Shown: positions 25,260 to 34,704, counted from the first letter of the stretch. The stretch: DNA of 64,000 nt from Acidovorax delafieldii 2AN (GCF_000175235.1 NZ_ACQT01000001.1:62001-126000); one strand, 5' to 3'. Translations and numbers: made by a program. Notes: generated from the sequence alone by a model not told the origin.

Positions 25260-26690
25260 ATGTCGTATTCCCAATGGATTGCTGGCGAGTTCCGCCAGGG
25301 CGAATCCACTCAGCGTTTTACCGTCATCAGCCCCAGCACTGGCCAGCCGCTGGGCGATTACGCCCACGCGACGCAGGCAGATGTGCAGGCTGCCATCGAC
25401 GCGGCAAGCCAAGCGCTGCGTACATGGAGCAAGACCTCGGCCCTGGAGCGATCGACGATGCTGCGCCGCGTGGCCGCACTGATGCGCGAACGGGGGGAGG
25501 TCATCGGCACGCAGATTGCGAACGAACTGGGAAAGCCCCTGGGCGAGGCGCAAAAGGAAGTGGTGACCGCCGCCGAGATGTTCGAGTGGGCGGCCGAGGA
25601 GGCACGGCGCATCTATGGCCGTACCATTCCCGCACGTACCGCGGGCGTCACTCAGACCATGGTGCTGGAGCCCATTGGCGTGGTGGCTGCGTTTGCGGGC
25701 TGGAACGCGCCCGCCATCACGCCGGCGCGCAAAATCAGCGGCGCGCTGGCAGCGGGCTGCACGATCGTCATCAAGCCATCGGAGGAAACTGCGGGCGTGG
25801 CGCTGCACATCGCGCGTGCGGTACAGGACGCGGGCGTGCCCGACGGCGTCGTCAACATGGTGTTTGGCGATCCCGGCGAAATCGCCGACCAGCTCAGCGC
25901 TTCGCCGCAGGTGGCCATGGTCACCTTCACGGGCGCCACCTCGGTAGGCAAGCAGATCGGCGCCCTGGCCGCGCGCACGATGAAGCGTGCTACGCTGGAA
26001 CTGGGTGGCCATGCGCCAGTGATCGTCTGCGACGATGCCGACGTGGACCGTGTGGTGCGTATGGCCGTGGCCACTAAGTACCGGAACGCGGGCCAAGTCT
26101 GTACATCGCCCACGCGCTTTCTTGTGCAGGCGGGCGTGTTTGACGCTTTCTGCACGCGCTTCGTGCAGGCCGCACAAGCCTTGAAGGTTGGCGATCCGTT
26201 CGATGCGGCCACGCAAATGGGGCCGCTCAAGAACCTGCGCCGCCTGCAAGCCATCGAGCAGATGGTGCAAGATGCGCGCAAGCGAGGTCTAACCATCGCC
26301 ACGGGCGGCGAACGCATTGGCACCGAAGGCTTCTTCTACCAGCCCACGGTGATTGTGCAGCCTTCGATCGATTGCGAAGCAGCCAACATCGAGCCCTTCG
26401 GCCCGGTAGCGCTGATCAGCCCATTCGCGGAGTTGGATGACGCCATTGCCGAAGCCAACCGCCTGCCCTTCGGGCTGGCGTCCTATGCGTTCACCAATAA
26501 TCTGGAGCGCGCCCACCGCCTCGCAGGCGAGATCGATAGTGGCGTGGTCTGCATCAACGAGTGGCAGGCCTCGCTGCCCGAAACCCCCTTCGGCGGTCAC
26601 AAAGACAGTGGCCTGGGCTCGGAGGGCGGTATCGAGGGCCTGCAAGAGTTCCTGCGCGTAAAGTGCGTGCGCCAGGGGGTGTCAGCATGA
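25260..26690 (+). CDS. NAD(P)-dependent aldehyde dehydrogenase
   Basis: 476 residues from the ATG at 25260 (MSYSQWIAGEFRQGE), 2 nt after the preceding stop. The active site is complete: Glu in LELGGHAPVIVCDDAD, catalytic Cys in GQVCTSPTRF, Asn in AGWNAPAITP, and NAD-site TFTGATSVGKQIG. The sequence is of the succinate-semialdehyde/lactaldehyde dehydrogenase type. It probably oxidises the semialdehyde made by one of the two hydroxyacid dehydrogenases to a carboxylic acid. The stop overlaps the next start (ATGA). Confidence 0.93.
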   Translation: MSYSQWIAGEFRQGESTQRFTVISPSTGQPLGDYAHATQADVQAAIDAASQALRTWSKTSALERSTMLRRVAALMRERGEVIGTQIANELGKPLGEAQKEVVTAAEMFEWAAEEARRIYGRTIPARTAGVTQTMVLEPIGVVAAFAGWNAPAITPARKISGALAAGCTIVIKPSEETAGVALHIARAVQDAGVPDGVVNMVFGDPGEIADQLSASPQVAMVTFTGATSVGKQIGALAARTMKRATLELGGHAPVIVCDDADVDRVVRMAVATKYRNAGQVCTSPTRFLVQAGVFDAFCTRFVQAAQALKVGDPFDAATQMGPLKNLRRLQAIEQMVQDARKRGLTIATGGERIGTEGFFYQPTVIVQPSIDCEAANIEPFGPVALISPFAELDDAIAEANRLPFGLASYAFTNNLERAHRLAGEIDSGVVCINEWQASLPETPFGGHKDSGLGSEGGIEGLQEFLRVKCVRQGVSA

Positions 26691-27556
26691 CCCCGGTGTT
26701 GGGTTTCGTCGGCGTGGGCGTGATGGGCGAAGGCATGTGCCGCAACCTGCTGCAGAAATGCGGGTTGCCAGTGCACGTGGCCGACGTGCAGGCCGAGAAC
26801 GTGGCGCGCCTTGCGGCGCTGGGTGCGGTGGCGTCGAGCGTGCTGAGGCTGCGCGACACGGCGCACACGGTGTTTCTTTCGCTGCCTTCGATCGATCAGG
26901 TGGAAGCGGTGTGCTTTGGCGCCGAGCCGCTCATTGCTCCAGGCGGAACGGTGAAGACCGTGGTGGACATGAGCACCAGCGATGTACCGCGCACCCGCGC
27001 GCTGGCGGAGCGCTTGGCCGCACACGGCGTGGGATTTCTCGATGCACCCGTGGCCCGCAGCCGCGAGGCCGCGAACAATGGCACGCTGCTCGTCACCGTG
27101 GGCGGACCGGACGACCTGTTTGAGTCCGTTTCGCCTTGGCTTCGCTGCATGGGCTCGGACGTGGTGCACTGCGGCGGCGTTGGCGCCGGGCAGGTGGTCA
27201 AGATCATGAACAACATGGTGCTGCTGTCCACGGTCAACGCACTGGCCGAGGCCATGGCCATTGCCGAGGCCGCTGGCGTGGACAAGGCGCTGCTCGCCAG
27301 CGTGCTGCGCCTGGGTTCGGCCGATTCGTTCGCGCTTCGGCTCACTGGCGAGAAGCTGGCTAAGGACGAGTTTCCTGAAAAGCTCTTTCCTACTGCCTAC
27401 GCGCTTAAAGACCTGCGGCTCGCATTGGCTCTGGCGCAGTCCTCTGGCATCACACCGGCAGTGGCCCAGGCCACTGCGACGTTGCTGGACGAGGCCTGCG
27501 CACGCGGCTATGCGATGAATTACTACCCGGTGATCTATCGTTTGGTGCGCGCTTAA
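26687..27556 (+). CDS. NAD(P)-dependent beta-hydroxyacid dehydrogenase, second copy
   Basis: 289 residues starting in an ATGA overlap with the aldehyde dehydrogenase. The cofactor motif is GFVGVGVMGEGMC, the substrate loop DAPVARSREAANNGTL, and the catalytic Lys is in GQVVKIMNNMVLL. It resembles 3-hydroxyisobutyrate and 2-hydroxy-3-oxopropionate reductases. Coupling to the aldehyde dehydrogenase suggests it forms or consumes that enzyme's semialdehyde. Last gene of the operon. Confidence 0.9.
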   Translation: MTPVLGFVGVGVMGEGMCRNLLQKCGLPVHVADVQAENVARLAALGAVASSVLRLRDTAHTVFLSLPSIDQVEAVCFGAEPLIAPGGTVKTVVDMSTSDVPRTRALAERLAAHGVGFLDAPVARSREAANNGTLLVTVGGPDDLFESVSPWLRCMGSDVVHCGGVGAGQVVKIMNNMVLLSTVNALAEAMAIAEAAGVDKALLASVLRLGSADSFALRLTGEKLAKDEFPEKLFPTAYALKDLRLALALAQSSGITPAVAQATATLLDEACARGYAMNYYPVIYRLVRA

Positions 27557-27557
27557 A

Positions 27558-27650
27558 AAACATAGCAGCTCGCGCTTTGTCAGCTTATGTTTCGGTATGA
27601 AAACTGCCTGAAAACGTTGCACACAAAGCGCAAGCAGATCATGTTTTCAT
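27558..27650. terminator. nested inverted repeats between convergent genes
   Basis: Three interleaved perfect inverted pairs occur: AAACATA (27558-27564) with TATGTTT (27586-27592), GCGCTTTGT (27572-27580) with ACAAAGCGC (27623-27631), and ATGAAAAC (27597-27604) with GTTTTCAT (27643-27650). They separate the plus operon from the minus LysR gene and could act as a bidirectional terminator; alternative pairings exclude one another. Confidence 0.45.
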
Positions 27651-28525
27651 AGTTGCCCCGCCTCGCGCATCAGCCAGTCCTTGAACGCTACGATTTTGTC
27701 GGAGTGACGCTGCAGCGCCGGGGTGACGATGTATTGCCCCTGGCCTGTGCGCAGCTGGCGCGCAAATGGGCGTACCAGGCGGCCGGCCTGGAAATCGGCG
27801 TCTAGCATGTGCTGCTGTCCGATGGCGATGCCAAGGCCGTCCATGGCCGCCTGCCAGGTCAGGATAGAACTGCTGAAGACCATCTTCTCTGCGGTCTCGA
27901 ACATGCCGGGCATGCCAGCATATTCGAGCCAGCGCGGCCAATCGTCCTTGCGGTACCTGGAGACCAGCAATCGCTTGCCGCGTAAACCCTCGGGCGTGGC
28001 CGTTCCCTCGATGAAGCCAGGCACGCAGACCGGCTCCACAATGTCCTCCAGAAGCAAGGTAGCCTCGGCGCCGGGCCAGGTGCCGTTGCCCAGCACGATG
28101 GCCAGATCGCACTTTTCAGAGCTGAAATCCAGCGGCGCATTGCTGTTGAGGATGGATATCTCCACATCCGGGTACTGCGCCTTGAAGTGCGGCAGGCGCG
28201 GAATCAACCAGCGCGCCGTGAGCGTCGTGTAGGTGCGCAGGCGGATGACGTTGTTGGAATATTTCTGCGTAATGAAAGCGGTGGCGGCGGAGATTTCCTG
28301 GAACGCCGGACCGATCCTACGTGCGTAGCTTTCTCCGACCTCGGTCAGTCGTACGCCAACCCGTTCGCGCGCAAAGAGCTGCACGCCTAGATACTCCTCC
28401 AGCACTGCCACCTGTCGGCTCACAGCCGACTGACTCACGTTCAACTCGGTGGCCGCCAGCGTGAGATTGTTGGTGCGTGCGACGACTTCAAAGACCTTGA
28501 GTGGATTAAGTGGGGGTGTTTTCAT
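27647..28525 (-). CDS. LysR-family transcriptional regulator (GcvA-like)
   Basis: 292 residues from the ATG at 28525 (MKTPPLNPLKVFEVVARTNN); an ATG at 28546 is an alternative. The winged helix spans residues 6-65 (LTLAATELNVSQSAVSRQVA). The effector domain is GcvA-like (TLTARWLIPRLPHFKAQYPD). It is convergent with the long catabolic operon. LysR regulators usually control a nearby divergent promoter, so the target may be the 17351-17506 region (inference). The ligand is unknown. Confidence 0.88.
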   Translation of the reverse strand: MKTPPLNPLKVFEVVARTNNLTLAATELNVSQSAVSRQVAVLEEYLGVQLFARERVGVRLTEVGESYARRIGPAFQEISAATAFITQKYSNNVIRLRTYTTLTARWLIPRLPHFKAQYPDVEISILNSNAPLDFSSEKCDLAIVLGNGTWPGAEATLLLEDIVEPVCVPGFIEGTATPEGLRGKRLLVSRYRKDDWPRWLEYAGMPGMFETAEKMVFSSSILTWQAAMDGLGIAIGQQHMLDADFQAGRLVRPFARQLRTGQGQYIVTPALQRHSDKIVAFKDWLMREAGQL

Positions 28526-29052
28526 CGGAATGTCATTGTCCGGCATCCCAATTGGACTTATCAAGACCGCTCTGGGCGGGTGCCGGCCGTCACTCGCGTC
28601 GTAAGTGGGCATTGCCAGCCGCGCTTTTATCTGCGGGTGTGATCATTTCAAAGTGACATGACACTGCCACTAGGCTAGTAGTTCACCAATTTCCAGTGTC
28701 AACGTTAGCAGTCATCCAGCGATCCAAGCAGTGCGGCCCCAATCAGCCTGAAGTCGACTTTGCAGCGATTGCGGCTGATCACGGAAAGGATTTGACCTTC
28801 CGCAAAAGGTGCGAAAGCGGTCTTCAAGAACGCCGACTGATTCCCTGTGATGATGCCAAAAAGCGGGCGTCGCATCGCCGTCACCCTGTCGCTGGAACTA
28901 CAAGTTTGGCTAAAGCCGAGATGATCTGACAGCGCGAATGTAGGCCAAAGCACGGCCGGCATGGGGGTGCACACGTCGACCTGGGTGCCATCGCACGAGC
29001 GTTTACATTTGACTAGACAATCAGAAAAAACGTTAAGGGGGAGGAACGGAAC
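28526..29052. other. intergenic region before the phosphoesterase-STAND gene
   Basis: About 530 bases. A 134-codon minus-strand frame (29109-28705) exists, but it runs into the STAND coding region and shows no family likeness. A GC-rich to AT-rich change occurs near 29000. A purine-rich ribosome site (AAGGGGAGGAAC) lies 6-7 nt before the STAND start. Promoters for the LysR gene and the STAND gene should be here. Confidence 0.4.
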
Positions 29053-32000
29053 ATGGATACGGCCGAGAAGGCAGCTGCCATCAAGCTGCTTCACCTGAGC
29101 GATCTTCACTTTGGGTTAAACCAACAGGATTGGATGTGGCCGACCTTCCGGACTCAATTCTTCGACGACCTCAGGAACCTCCACGGACGCACCGGTCCTT
29201 GGGACTTGGTGATTTTCTCGGGCGACCTGACGCAGCGCGGGAGCGTTGCTGAATTCGACAAGCTGACAGAGCAGCTGCGGGCTCTTTGGACGCACTTCAA
29301 AAATCTGGGATCCGAGCCGCAATTGATTGTCGTGCCGGGCAATCATGACCTTGCCCGCCCCAGTGACATGGACCCCGCGGGACGCGTCATGACGCAGTGG
29401 TGGAACGATGCCGCCGTCCGCGATGATTTCTTGAAGTCCGCTGACTCGGTCTACCGGGTTGCGGTTACAGGTTGGTTTCAGAACTACGTGAACTGGTGTG
29501 CGCGATTGGCTCAGGTCGTGCCGATGGTGAGCACCACCCAGGGCCTTCTTCCAGGTGATTTTTCCGCCACGATAGAAAAGAGTGGCTTGTGCCTGGGCGT
29601 TGTCGGGCTGAATTCCGCATGGCTTCAGCACTCTGAAGGAGATTTCTTTGAGCGCTTGTGCCTCCATCCGCGACAGCTGATTGCCGTCACGGAACATGAC
29701 CCGGATGGATGGTGTGCCAAGCACGACTTCCGATTGTTGGTGACCCATCATCCGGTGAACTGGCTGCACAGTGAATCCCAAGAAGATTGGACTGCAGAAA
29801 TTAATACCCCTGGGCGCTTCGACGCACATCTGTTCGGGCACATGCACGAAGGCAGGTCTACCAGTGTGGCGATCTCAGGTGGCGCAAGCCGGCACTCAAT
29901 CCAAGCTGCATCGCTGTTTGGGTTGGAGCAGTATGGCACCAGCCAGGTTCGGCGAGATCACGGCTATTCGGCAATTCACATCCCGCCCATGCCCGGCACC
30001 CGCGGTCTGCGCGTCTGGCCTCGAAAGCTCATCTCTCGCGATGATGGCTCGAAGAGGATGGGGGCCAATCAGAACTGGGAACTGATCGAAGACAGCTACG
30101 CCGACCTCATGATTGGAGCCGGCGCGGTCGTCGTCGCGAAGACTGACGACGCCGTACCCGACCCGCTCGACACTGCTTCGAAGATCCCCAACATTCTGGC
30201 GCGACTCGTCCGACCGGACACGTTAAGTGAAGCGTACACCGTCGTGCGCAAGGCAGAGCAGACGCTCTTCTTGGCCGCGTTGAAGGAGAAACGGCAAGCT
30301 TGGCTTGTCACGGACTGGGGCCTCGGCGGCGACGAGTTCATCCAGTGCGTGCAGCAACAGATGCTTGGTCGGCGCGGCAGCATCTATTTCCTGGATCTTC
30401 ACGACTATCGAACGCAGGAGGCGGTGTTGCAAGGCCTGCCTGAGCGCATTGGCTGCAGTCTTCCGCGCCTCTGCAGCGGGCTGGCCGACGAAGGTCAGGT
30501 GATCTTGGTTCTGGACGATCTGGAGTTGGAGTCAGGCTCCAATGGTGCCGGTGGCGGAATCTCCCAGGAGATTGAGGCATTGGTCCAGGCGATCCTGGAT
30601 TTCTGTCCTGAGCTGGCGGTCGTGGTGCGTTCCCGCGTAGCACCCGCATCGACCTCGATGCGGATCGTCGAGCTGAGCCCCCTGGACGAAGCAGATACTG
30701 CGCTGTACGTTTCGGCGCATCAGCGGGGCAGCGAGCATCTGGCCAAGCACGATGCGATCTTGCGTCTGCATCGTCACACGGATGGAATTCCGTCCCGCAT
30801 CGATTCGACGTTGCGGGATCTGCAGATCGTTGGCCTGCAGGGGCTCTTCGAGCTGGATTCGGACGTAGCAGGCAAGCAGGCTGAGAGTCGTGATGCGTCC
30901 CCAGCTTTGGTGCGCACTATTCAGGATCTTGCCAAATCTAAAGACGAAGGAAGTGTCAGGTCGTACGCTCTGCTCAAGGTGTTGTCCATGTTCCCGCAGG
31001 GCGAGCAGCTTTCGCGGGTGAAGCGATTCTTTGGGGCTCGGGCGTTCTATCCGCCTCATGCATCGAGGCTTATCGAGCTTGCCCTTGTCGACGCTGTGAG
31101 CGTCAATGCTCTGGGCCGTGAAAACACCTTGCACGATCAAGGACGGGCTTTGGTGGTCCGGCGCCCGGTGCGAGAGTATGTTGTTCAGTCGTTGACGGAG
31201 TCCGATCACCGCACGCTGAGCGCGAAGGCGCTTGCGCTGTATTTCGGTGGCGACTGGGAACAGCGAGGGATTCGTCCACCGCCAGACCTGAAGTTCAAGG
31301 ACTCGCGCTGTGAGGCGCGCGAGATCGCCAATGCGTGCACGATGGTGCTTCGCGCGACGAGGGCAGCTACCGATTCAGGCAACCTCGCGAGGATTCGCTC
31401 GGTCCTGGCGCTGGCCACGTCGTTCGCGGCGCAGCTGCGGACTGGTGACCACTTTCGCAGCATTGCGAGCTTGTATGACGATGTACTGCCGCTGCATGAG
31501 CGTGCAGCGACAGGCCTGGATCTTGATCCGGCCCGCCTCCAGCACGCGCAAGCCTTGCGCATGATTGACGAATATGCCCGCGCTGCTGCCCTTTTGCGCC
31601 GGTGCGAACTCACCGTGAAGACCAAGGCAATGAAGCAACAGGTTCTCTTGAACCTCGCAATGCTCAGCGACACGGTTGGAGACGATCCCGCCGAGACACT
31701 CGACCTCGCGCGAAGGTGCGAACGGGTCGATCCCAAGACGACATGGGGGCTTCAGGCGAAGGGAATCGTCATCGCAAACGATGATGCGTTCAAGGCTGAT
31801 CGGGACAACCAGCTGCGGCTGCTGCAAGAAGAGGCCAGGAAGCGCAAGTCCTATGTCTTGTCGAACAACCTGGCCATCCAGCGCGCTGCAGACACAAAGG
31901 ACCCGGAACGAAAGAAGGTGCTGCTGCAGGAAGCGGCCCGGACGGCTCGCGATGAGAACGATGCATACAACCTGGTGCGTGCATCGATTTCACTCGCGAA

Positions 32001-32406
32001 AGCGGGGTTGAAAGAGTCGGGCGTTTTGACGGCGGAGCAGATGCTGGACTGCACACGGGCGTACGAATATCTGTACAACCAACGCATTGACTCGCTGTTC
32101 CGCAATTGTCACAACGTCCTGTGGCAATCCTTCAGCGCCACCGGTGACAACGACAACCTTCTGAACCTGTTTCGGCAGAGCTCGCTGGTATGGCGCCTCC
32201 GCGGGCAGGTCGGCATTGAGCGCGGCTACGTGGAGCGTCTCCTGTCGCGTCTTGGCGAGGATGCCAGCGCGGGCGTACTCAATGCGGACCGGAAGCTGCT
32301 GTATTTCATAACGCGTAGTATTCAGCTCACATCTGACGCTGCCGCGCTGCCCGGCTCTAAACCAGACTCGACCGCCGCCCTGGAAGGGCCAAGCAATCTC
32401 GCTTGA
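29053..32406 (+). CDS. calcineurin-like phosphoesterase fused to a STAND-type NTPase-like core and C-terminal helical repeats
   Basis: 1117 residues, good ribosome site. Residues about 10-280 are a complete metallophosphoesterase: LLHLSDLHFG (DxH), FSGDLTQRG (GDxx), VVPGNHDLA (GNHD), LLVTHHPVNW and LFGHMHEG (GHxH). Residues about 380-560 resemble a STAND/NACHT nucleotide-binding core. The Walker A position reads WLVTDWGLGGDEFIQ and lacks the Lys-Ser/Thr, whereas a Walker B-like strand VILVLDDLELE is kept. A winged-helix-like segment follows (620-720), then a long alpha-helical repeat region (about 760-1090, TPR-like). The order effector, switch, sensor is that of Avs-like immune proteins. The gene stands alone on its strand beside a dead CRISPR-Cas locus. 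Role in phage defence is inference; the degenerate P-loop is unusual. Confidence 0.75.
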   Translation: MDTAEKAAAIKLLHLSDLHFGLNQQDWMWPTFRTQFFDDLRNLHGRTGPWDLVIFSGDLTQRGSVAEFDKLTEQLRALWTHFKNLGSEPQLIVVPGNHDLARPSDMDPAGRVMTQWWNDAAVRDDFLKSADSVYRVAVTGWFQNYVNWCARLAQVVPMVSTTQGLLPGDFSATIEKSGLCLGVVGLNSAWLQHSEGDFFERLCLHPRQLIAVTEHDPDGWCAKHDFRLLVTHHPVNWLHSESQEDWTAEINTPGRFDAHLFGHMHEGRSTSVAISGGASRHSIQAASLFGLEQYGTSQVRRDHGYSAIHIPPMPGTRGLRVWPRKLISRDDGSKRMGANQNWELIEDSYADLMIGAGAVVVAKTDDAVPDPLDTASKIPNILARLVRPDTLSEAYTVVRKAEQTLFLAALKEKRQAWLVTDWGLGGDEFIQCVQQQMLGRRGSIYFLDLHDYRTQEAVLQGLPERIGCSLPRLCSGLADEGQVILVLDDLELESGSNGAGGGISQEIEALVQAILDFCPELAVVVRSRVAPASTSMRIVELSPLDEADTALYVSAHQRGSEHLAKHDAILRLHRHTDGIPSRIDSTLRDLQIVGLQGLFELDSDVAGKQAESRDASPALVRTIQDLAKSKDEGSVRSYALLKVLSMFPQGEQLSRVKRFFGARAFYPPHASRLIELALVDAVSVNALGRENTLHDQGRALVVRRPVREYVVQSLTESDHRTLSAKALALYFGGDWEQRGIRPPPDLKFKDSRCEAREIANACTMVLRATRAATDSGNLARIRSVLALATSFAAQLRTGDHFRSIASLYDDVLPLHERAATGLDLDPARLQHAQALRMIDEYARAAALLRRCELTVKTKAMKQQVLLNLAMLSDTVGDDPAETLDLARRCERVDPKTTWGLQAKGIVIANDDAFKADRDNQLRLLQEEARKRKSYVLSNNLAIQRAADTKDPERKKVLLQEAARTARDENDAYNLVRASISLAKAGLKESGVLTAEQMLDCTRAYEYLYNQRIDSLFRNCHNVLWQSFSATGDNDNLLNLFRQSSLVWRLRGQVGIERGYVERLLSRLGEDASAGVLNADRKLLYFITRSIQLTSDAAALPGSKPDSTAALEGPSNLA

Positions 32407-32739
32407 GTGCTCGAGGGCAGCCAAGCCGGAACGGGCATTGACGTAGCGTTGCACACGCGCACTACGATTGGTCATGCCCCTCTATTAAATGACTACGCTC
32501 GAAACTTTGGAGCAGTTCAGGGAAAAAATTGCCGCTAAGCACCGTTAGCTCGATGACCGGTGTTGGCAATTGCTGCCGTTCAGGCACTCAAGCGCGAACG
32601 ACTCAGATCAGCATAAAGCCGCCCTCAACTGCTGCTTGAAGCCGTCCTCGTCAGTCAGCAGTACTTTTTTCCACTCGCGGGCTTCGGCATCGCCCACTGG
32701 CAGCTTGCCGCGCAGCTGCACGTTGAGCCAGTTTCCGAA

Positions 32740-33771
32740 GGCTATGTCGCAATTACGTGTTGCACAGTTCGCCCGAGGGCTTCTTGCAAGCAGCAAGCCG
32801 TATCAATCGCACGCTGATAGCGCTCCAGCATTCGCCGCCAGCCCAGATAGCTGGCCAGGTACCTTGTGGCAACGCCGTGAAAGCGGCTCATCCATTGCTT
32901 GAGCCTGCCGTGATACGCATTGACGTTCTGTATGTGCAAGGCGCCTTGTATCCGCTGCCCCTTGCGGGCATGCACAACGCAATGGGTGATGCCACTGGTT
33001 CGCGCGAAGGCCGCATAGACAGCTGCGCCATCCGTGCACAAGACCGCGTCGCGATCGATCAAAGGGGTCAGTGCGTCAGCCACATGCGCCGCATCGAGCT
33101 TGTCTAGCTGAAAGTCGGCCGTGTGACCCTGCCGATCGCGCACCACCATGACCGGGATCTGGTCCTCACCCGTTCCTCGGGTAGCGCCTACTCCGCCGCG
33201 TTTGCGCGCTGATCTCGGCAAATGGCGCTGTCCCTTGAGGGATTGAAGAAAGAAGGTTTCATCGGCTTCGACTATCCCGCCTTGATGCGTAGCCTGATGC
33301 TCGGATGCGGCCCTGAGAAAGCGATGTCGCCACAGGAAGGCCGTGTTCTTGCTGATGCCGCATTGCATGGCCGCCTGCCTGATGGGCAGTCCATCGATCA
33401 AGGCTTGGCAGTAAGCCGGCCATCTGTCGGCTTTGCGCAAATGCGCCAAAGGGGTGGCCGTCAGGGTATTGCAGGTGCGCTGGCAGACGCGGCAGCGGTA
33501 ACGGCGCAGTCCACGACTCCAACCCCAGGCAGCCAGTTCCGTCGCCCGTGCGTGGCAGTGCGGGCAATGTCTCAGATCCGGCAAGACTTGCTCCAGAGCA
33601 TCTGGGACGGCTGGCGCTAAAAGCGCCTGTTGCAAGGCAGTTCTCTGCCGGGCGCTGAGCTGACCGAGTTGGGCCAGCCAGTGGCTGAAGGCTTGTGTGT
33701 CCATGGCGTGCCTCCTGCAAAGAGTCGCTGTCTACAGGCTACTCCTTTCAACACGTAATTGCGACATAGCC
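32740..33771 (-). mobile_element. IS1595-family insertion sequence, complete
   Basis: 1032 bp element bounded by perfect 23-bp terminal inverted repeats beginning GGCTATGTCGCAATTACG (32740-32762 and, inverted, 33749-33771). It is flanked by the 8-bp direct repeat TTTCCGAA (32732-32739 and 33772-33779), the target duplication size usual for IS1595. It carries one intact transposase gene on the minus strand and sits inside the csy1 remnant. Perfect ends and duplication show a recent insertion. Confidence 0.95.
32742..33704 (-). CDS. IS1595-family (ISXO2-like) transposase
   Basis: 320 residues, full length. The N-terminal zinc ribbon is [15 protein letters not shown] with a following CRVCQRTCN. 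The ISXO2-like catalytic domain shows [22 protein letters not shown] and the conserved [20 protein letters not shown] near the C-terminus. The stop codon overlaps the left terminal inverted repeat. No frameshift or stop is seen, so the element may still be mobile. Confidence 0.95.
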   Translation of the reverse strand: MDTQAFSHWLAQLGQLSARQRTALQQALLAPAVPDALEQVLPDLRHCPHCHARATELAAWGWSRGLRRYRCRVCQRTCNTLTATPLAHLRKADRWPAYCQALIDGLPIRQAAMQCGISKNTAFLWRHRFLRAASEHQATHQGGIVEADETFFLQSLKGQRHLPRSARKRGGVGATRGTGEDQIPVMVVRDRQGHTADFQLDKLDAAHVADALTPLIDRDAVLCTDGAAVYAAFARTSGITHCVVHARKGQRIQGALHIQNVNAYHGRLKQWMSRFHGVATRYLASYLGWRRMLERYQRAIDTACCLQEALGRTVQHVIAT

Positions 33772-34687
33772 TTTCCGAAGGCTGCGGGCCAATCCATGTA
33801 CTGCCAGTCATGTGCAAACTGGGCTTCTTCGGGTATCTCTGCGCGCAGAGGGTCCAGCCAAAGTGCCTCTTGGTCGTCAAGCTCTTTAAAGCGCTCGTCA
33901 TCCCGGCTCCAGCCCGCTGGCAGGAGCTGTTGCAACTCGGCAGCCAGCGAAACCAGCTCGTCCACCAGCGCGTCTAGCAACTCCTCGCGGCGCTCCCGGG
34001 TTGCCAGGTTGGCGTCGGGGGCCGACTCCAAAAACACCCGTAGCGCCCGCACGGCGCGGCGCACTTCGGGGCGGGCGATGAATAGCCGCTCGAACACCAA
34101 AGCGGCATGCACCGGCGGCCGCACCGCGCTGGCCTGCCACTGGGGCGGCAGCTACGACAGCAGGTAGTTCATACCCCGCCGCTCGCTGTTGAGCTGGCTG
34201 ATGTTTTGCGGTTTGGTGCCACCCATGTTCTGCACGGCCAGGCCGGGGTAGTCATGGAACACGCCGTCATGCATCTTGCGCTCGCGCCGCGCCTGGCGGG
34301 CGGCCTTGTTGGCTTCGCCAAAGCGGTCTTCCTGCACCTGGGTATGTACTGCATGCGCCAGCGATGTGGCGTACAGCGGGGCCAGCAGGGTGTAGTGGGC
34401 ATCGTCGCAGGCGTCGGTGCCTGTCAGCCAGTAGAGCTGTTTGGCCAGGGCGTGGCTGCTGGGGCTTTCAGCTCGGGGCTGGGTCAGCGACACAAAGGCA
34501 TCGCGCAGCTTCTCGGCTTGTGCCGGGTCGGCATGCAGCGCAGCCAGCGCGTCCGCATCGTGCGCCAGTAGGGCAGCGAGCAAGCTGCGTCCGTTCACTT
34601 CCAGCTTGAGCAGCTGGTTTCAAGCAGCTCAGAAAACGATGCGTGGCTTTTCCATCGCGACGATTTCACAACTGCCGCGCAGGCGGC

Positions 34688-34704
34688 TTACCGAATATCG
34701 GTAA
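34688..34704 (+). promoter_or_regulatory. palindromic operator of the HigBA pair
   Basis: Perfect 7-bp inverted repeat with 3-nt centre: TTACCGA-ATA-TCGGTAA. A TATAAAAT -10-like box starts about 5 nt after it and the toxin ATG is at 34727. The arrangement suits autorepression by the HigA antitoxin bound over the promoter. Confidence 0.7.

Larger units (their letters stand above)
32608..34619 (-). pseudogene. csy1: type I-F csy1 (cas8f) remnant, interrupted by IS1595 element
   Basis: Reads NQLLKLEVNGRSLLAALLAH, then SHALAKQLYW and FGEANKAARQARRERK, then the family hallmark GGTKPQNISQLNSERRG. An in-frame TAG at 34154-34152 follows, then LPPQW, ALWLDPLRAEIPEEAQF and DWPAAFG. At that point the IS1595 element splits the gene. 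Beyond it the frame resumes NWLNVQLRGKLPVGDAEARE and ends at 32608. Removing the element plus one 8-bp repeat restores the reading frame exactly. Only about the last two thirds of a Csy1 (the large Cascade subunit that recognises the PAM in type I-F) remain; the 5' part is gone. csy2, csy3, csy4 and any repeat array are absent downstream, so the system is dead. Confidence 0.85.

Noticed and set aside
25017-26270. 417-codon minus-strand frame opposite the aldehyde dehydrogenase
   Set aside because: His/Arg-rich composition and no motifs; the plus strand carries a complete aldehyde dehydrogenase active site.
28705-29109. 134-codon minus-strand frame upstream of the phosphoesterase-STAND gene
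   Set aside because: Overlaps the STAND start, lacks a ribosome site and resembles no family.
32407-32607. Possible starts of two divergent small genes: MTTLETLEQFREKIAAKHR on plus from about 32489, and MTNSR-like MTNRSARVQRYVNARSG on minus from 32475
   Set aside because: Both have protein-like openings (the second recalls some antitoxin N-termini), but the first stops after 19 codons and the second runs antisense into the STAND gene; at most fragments.
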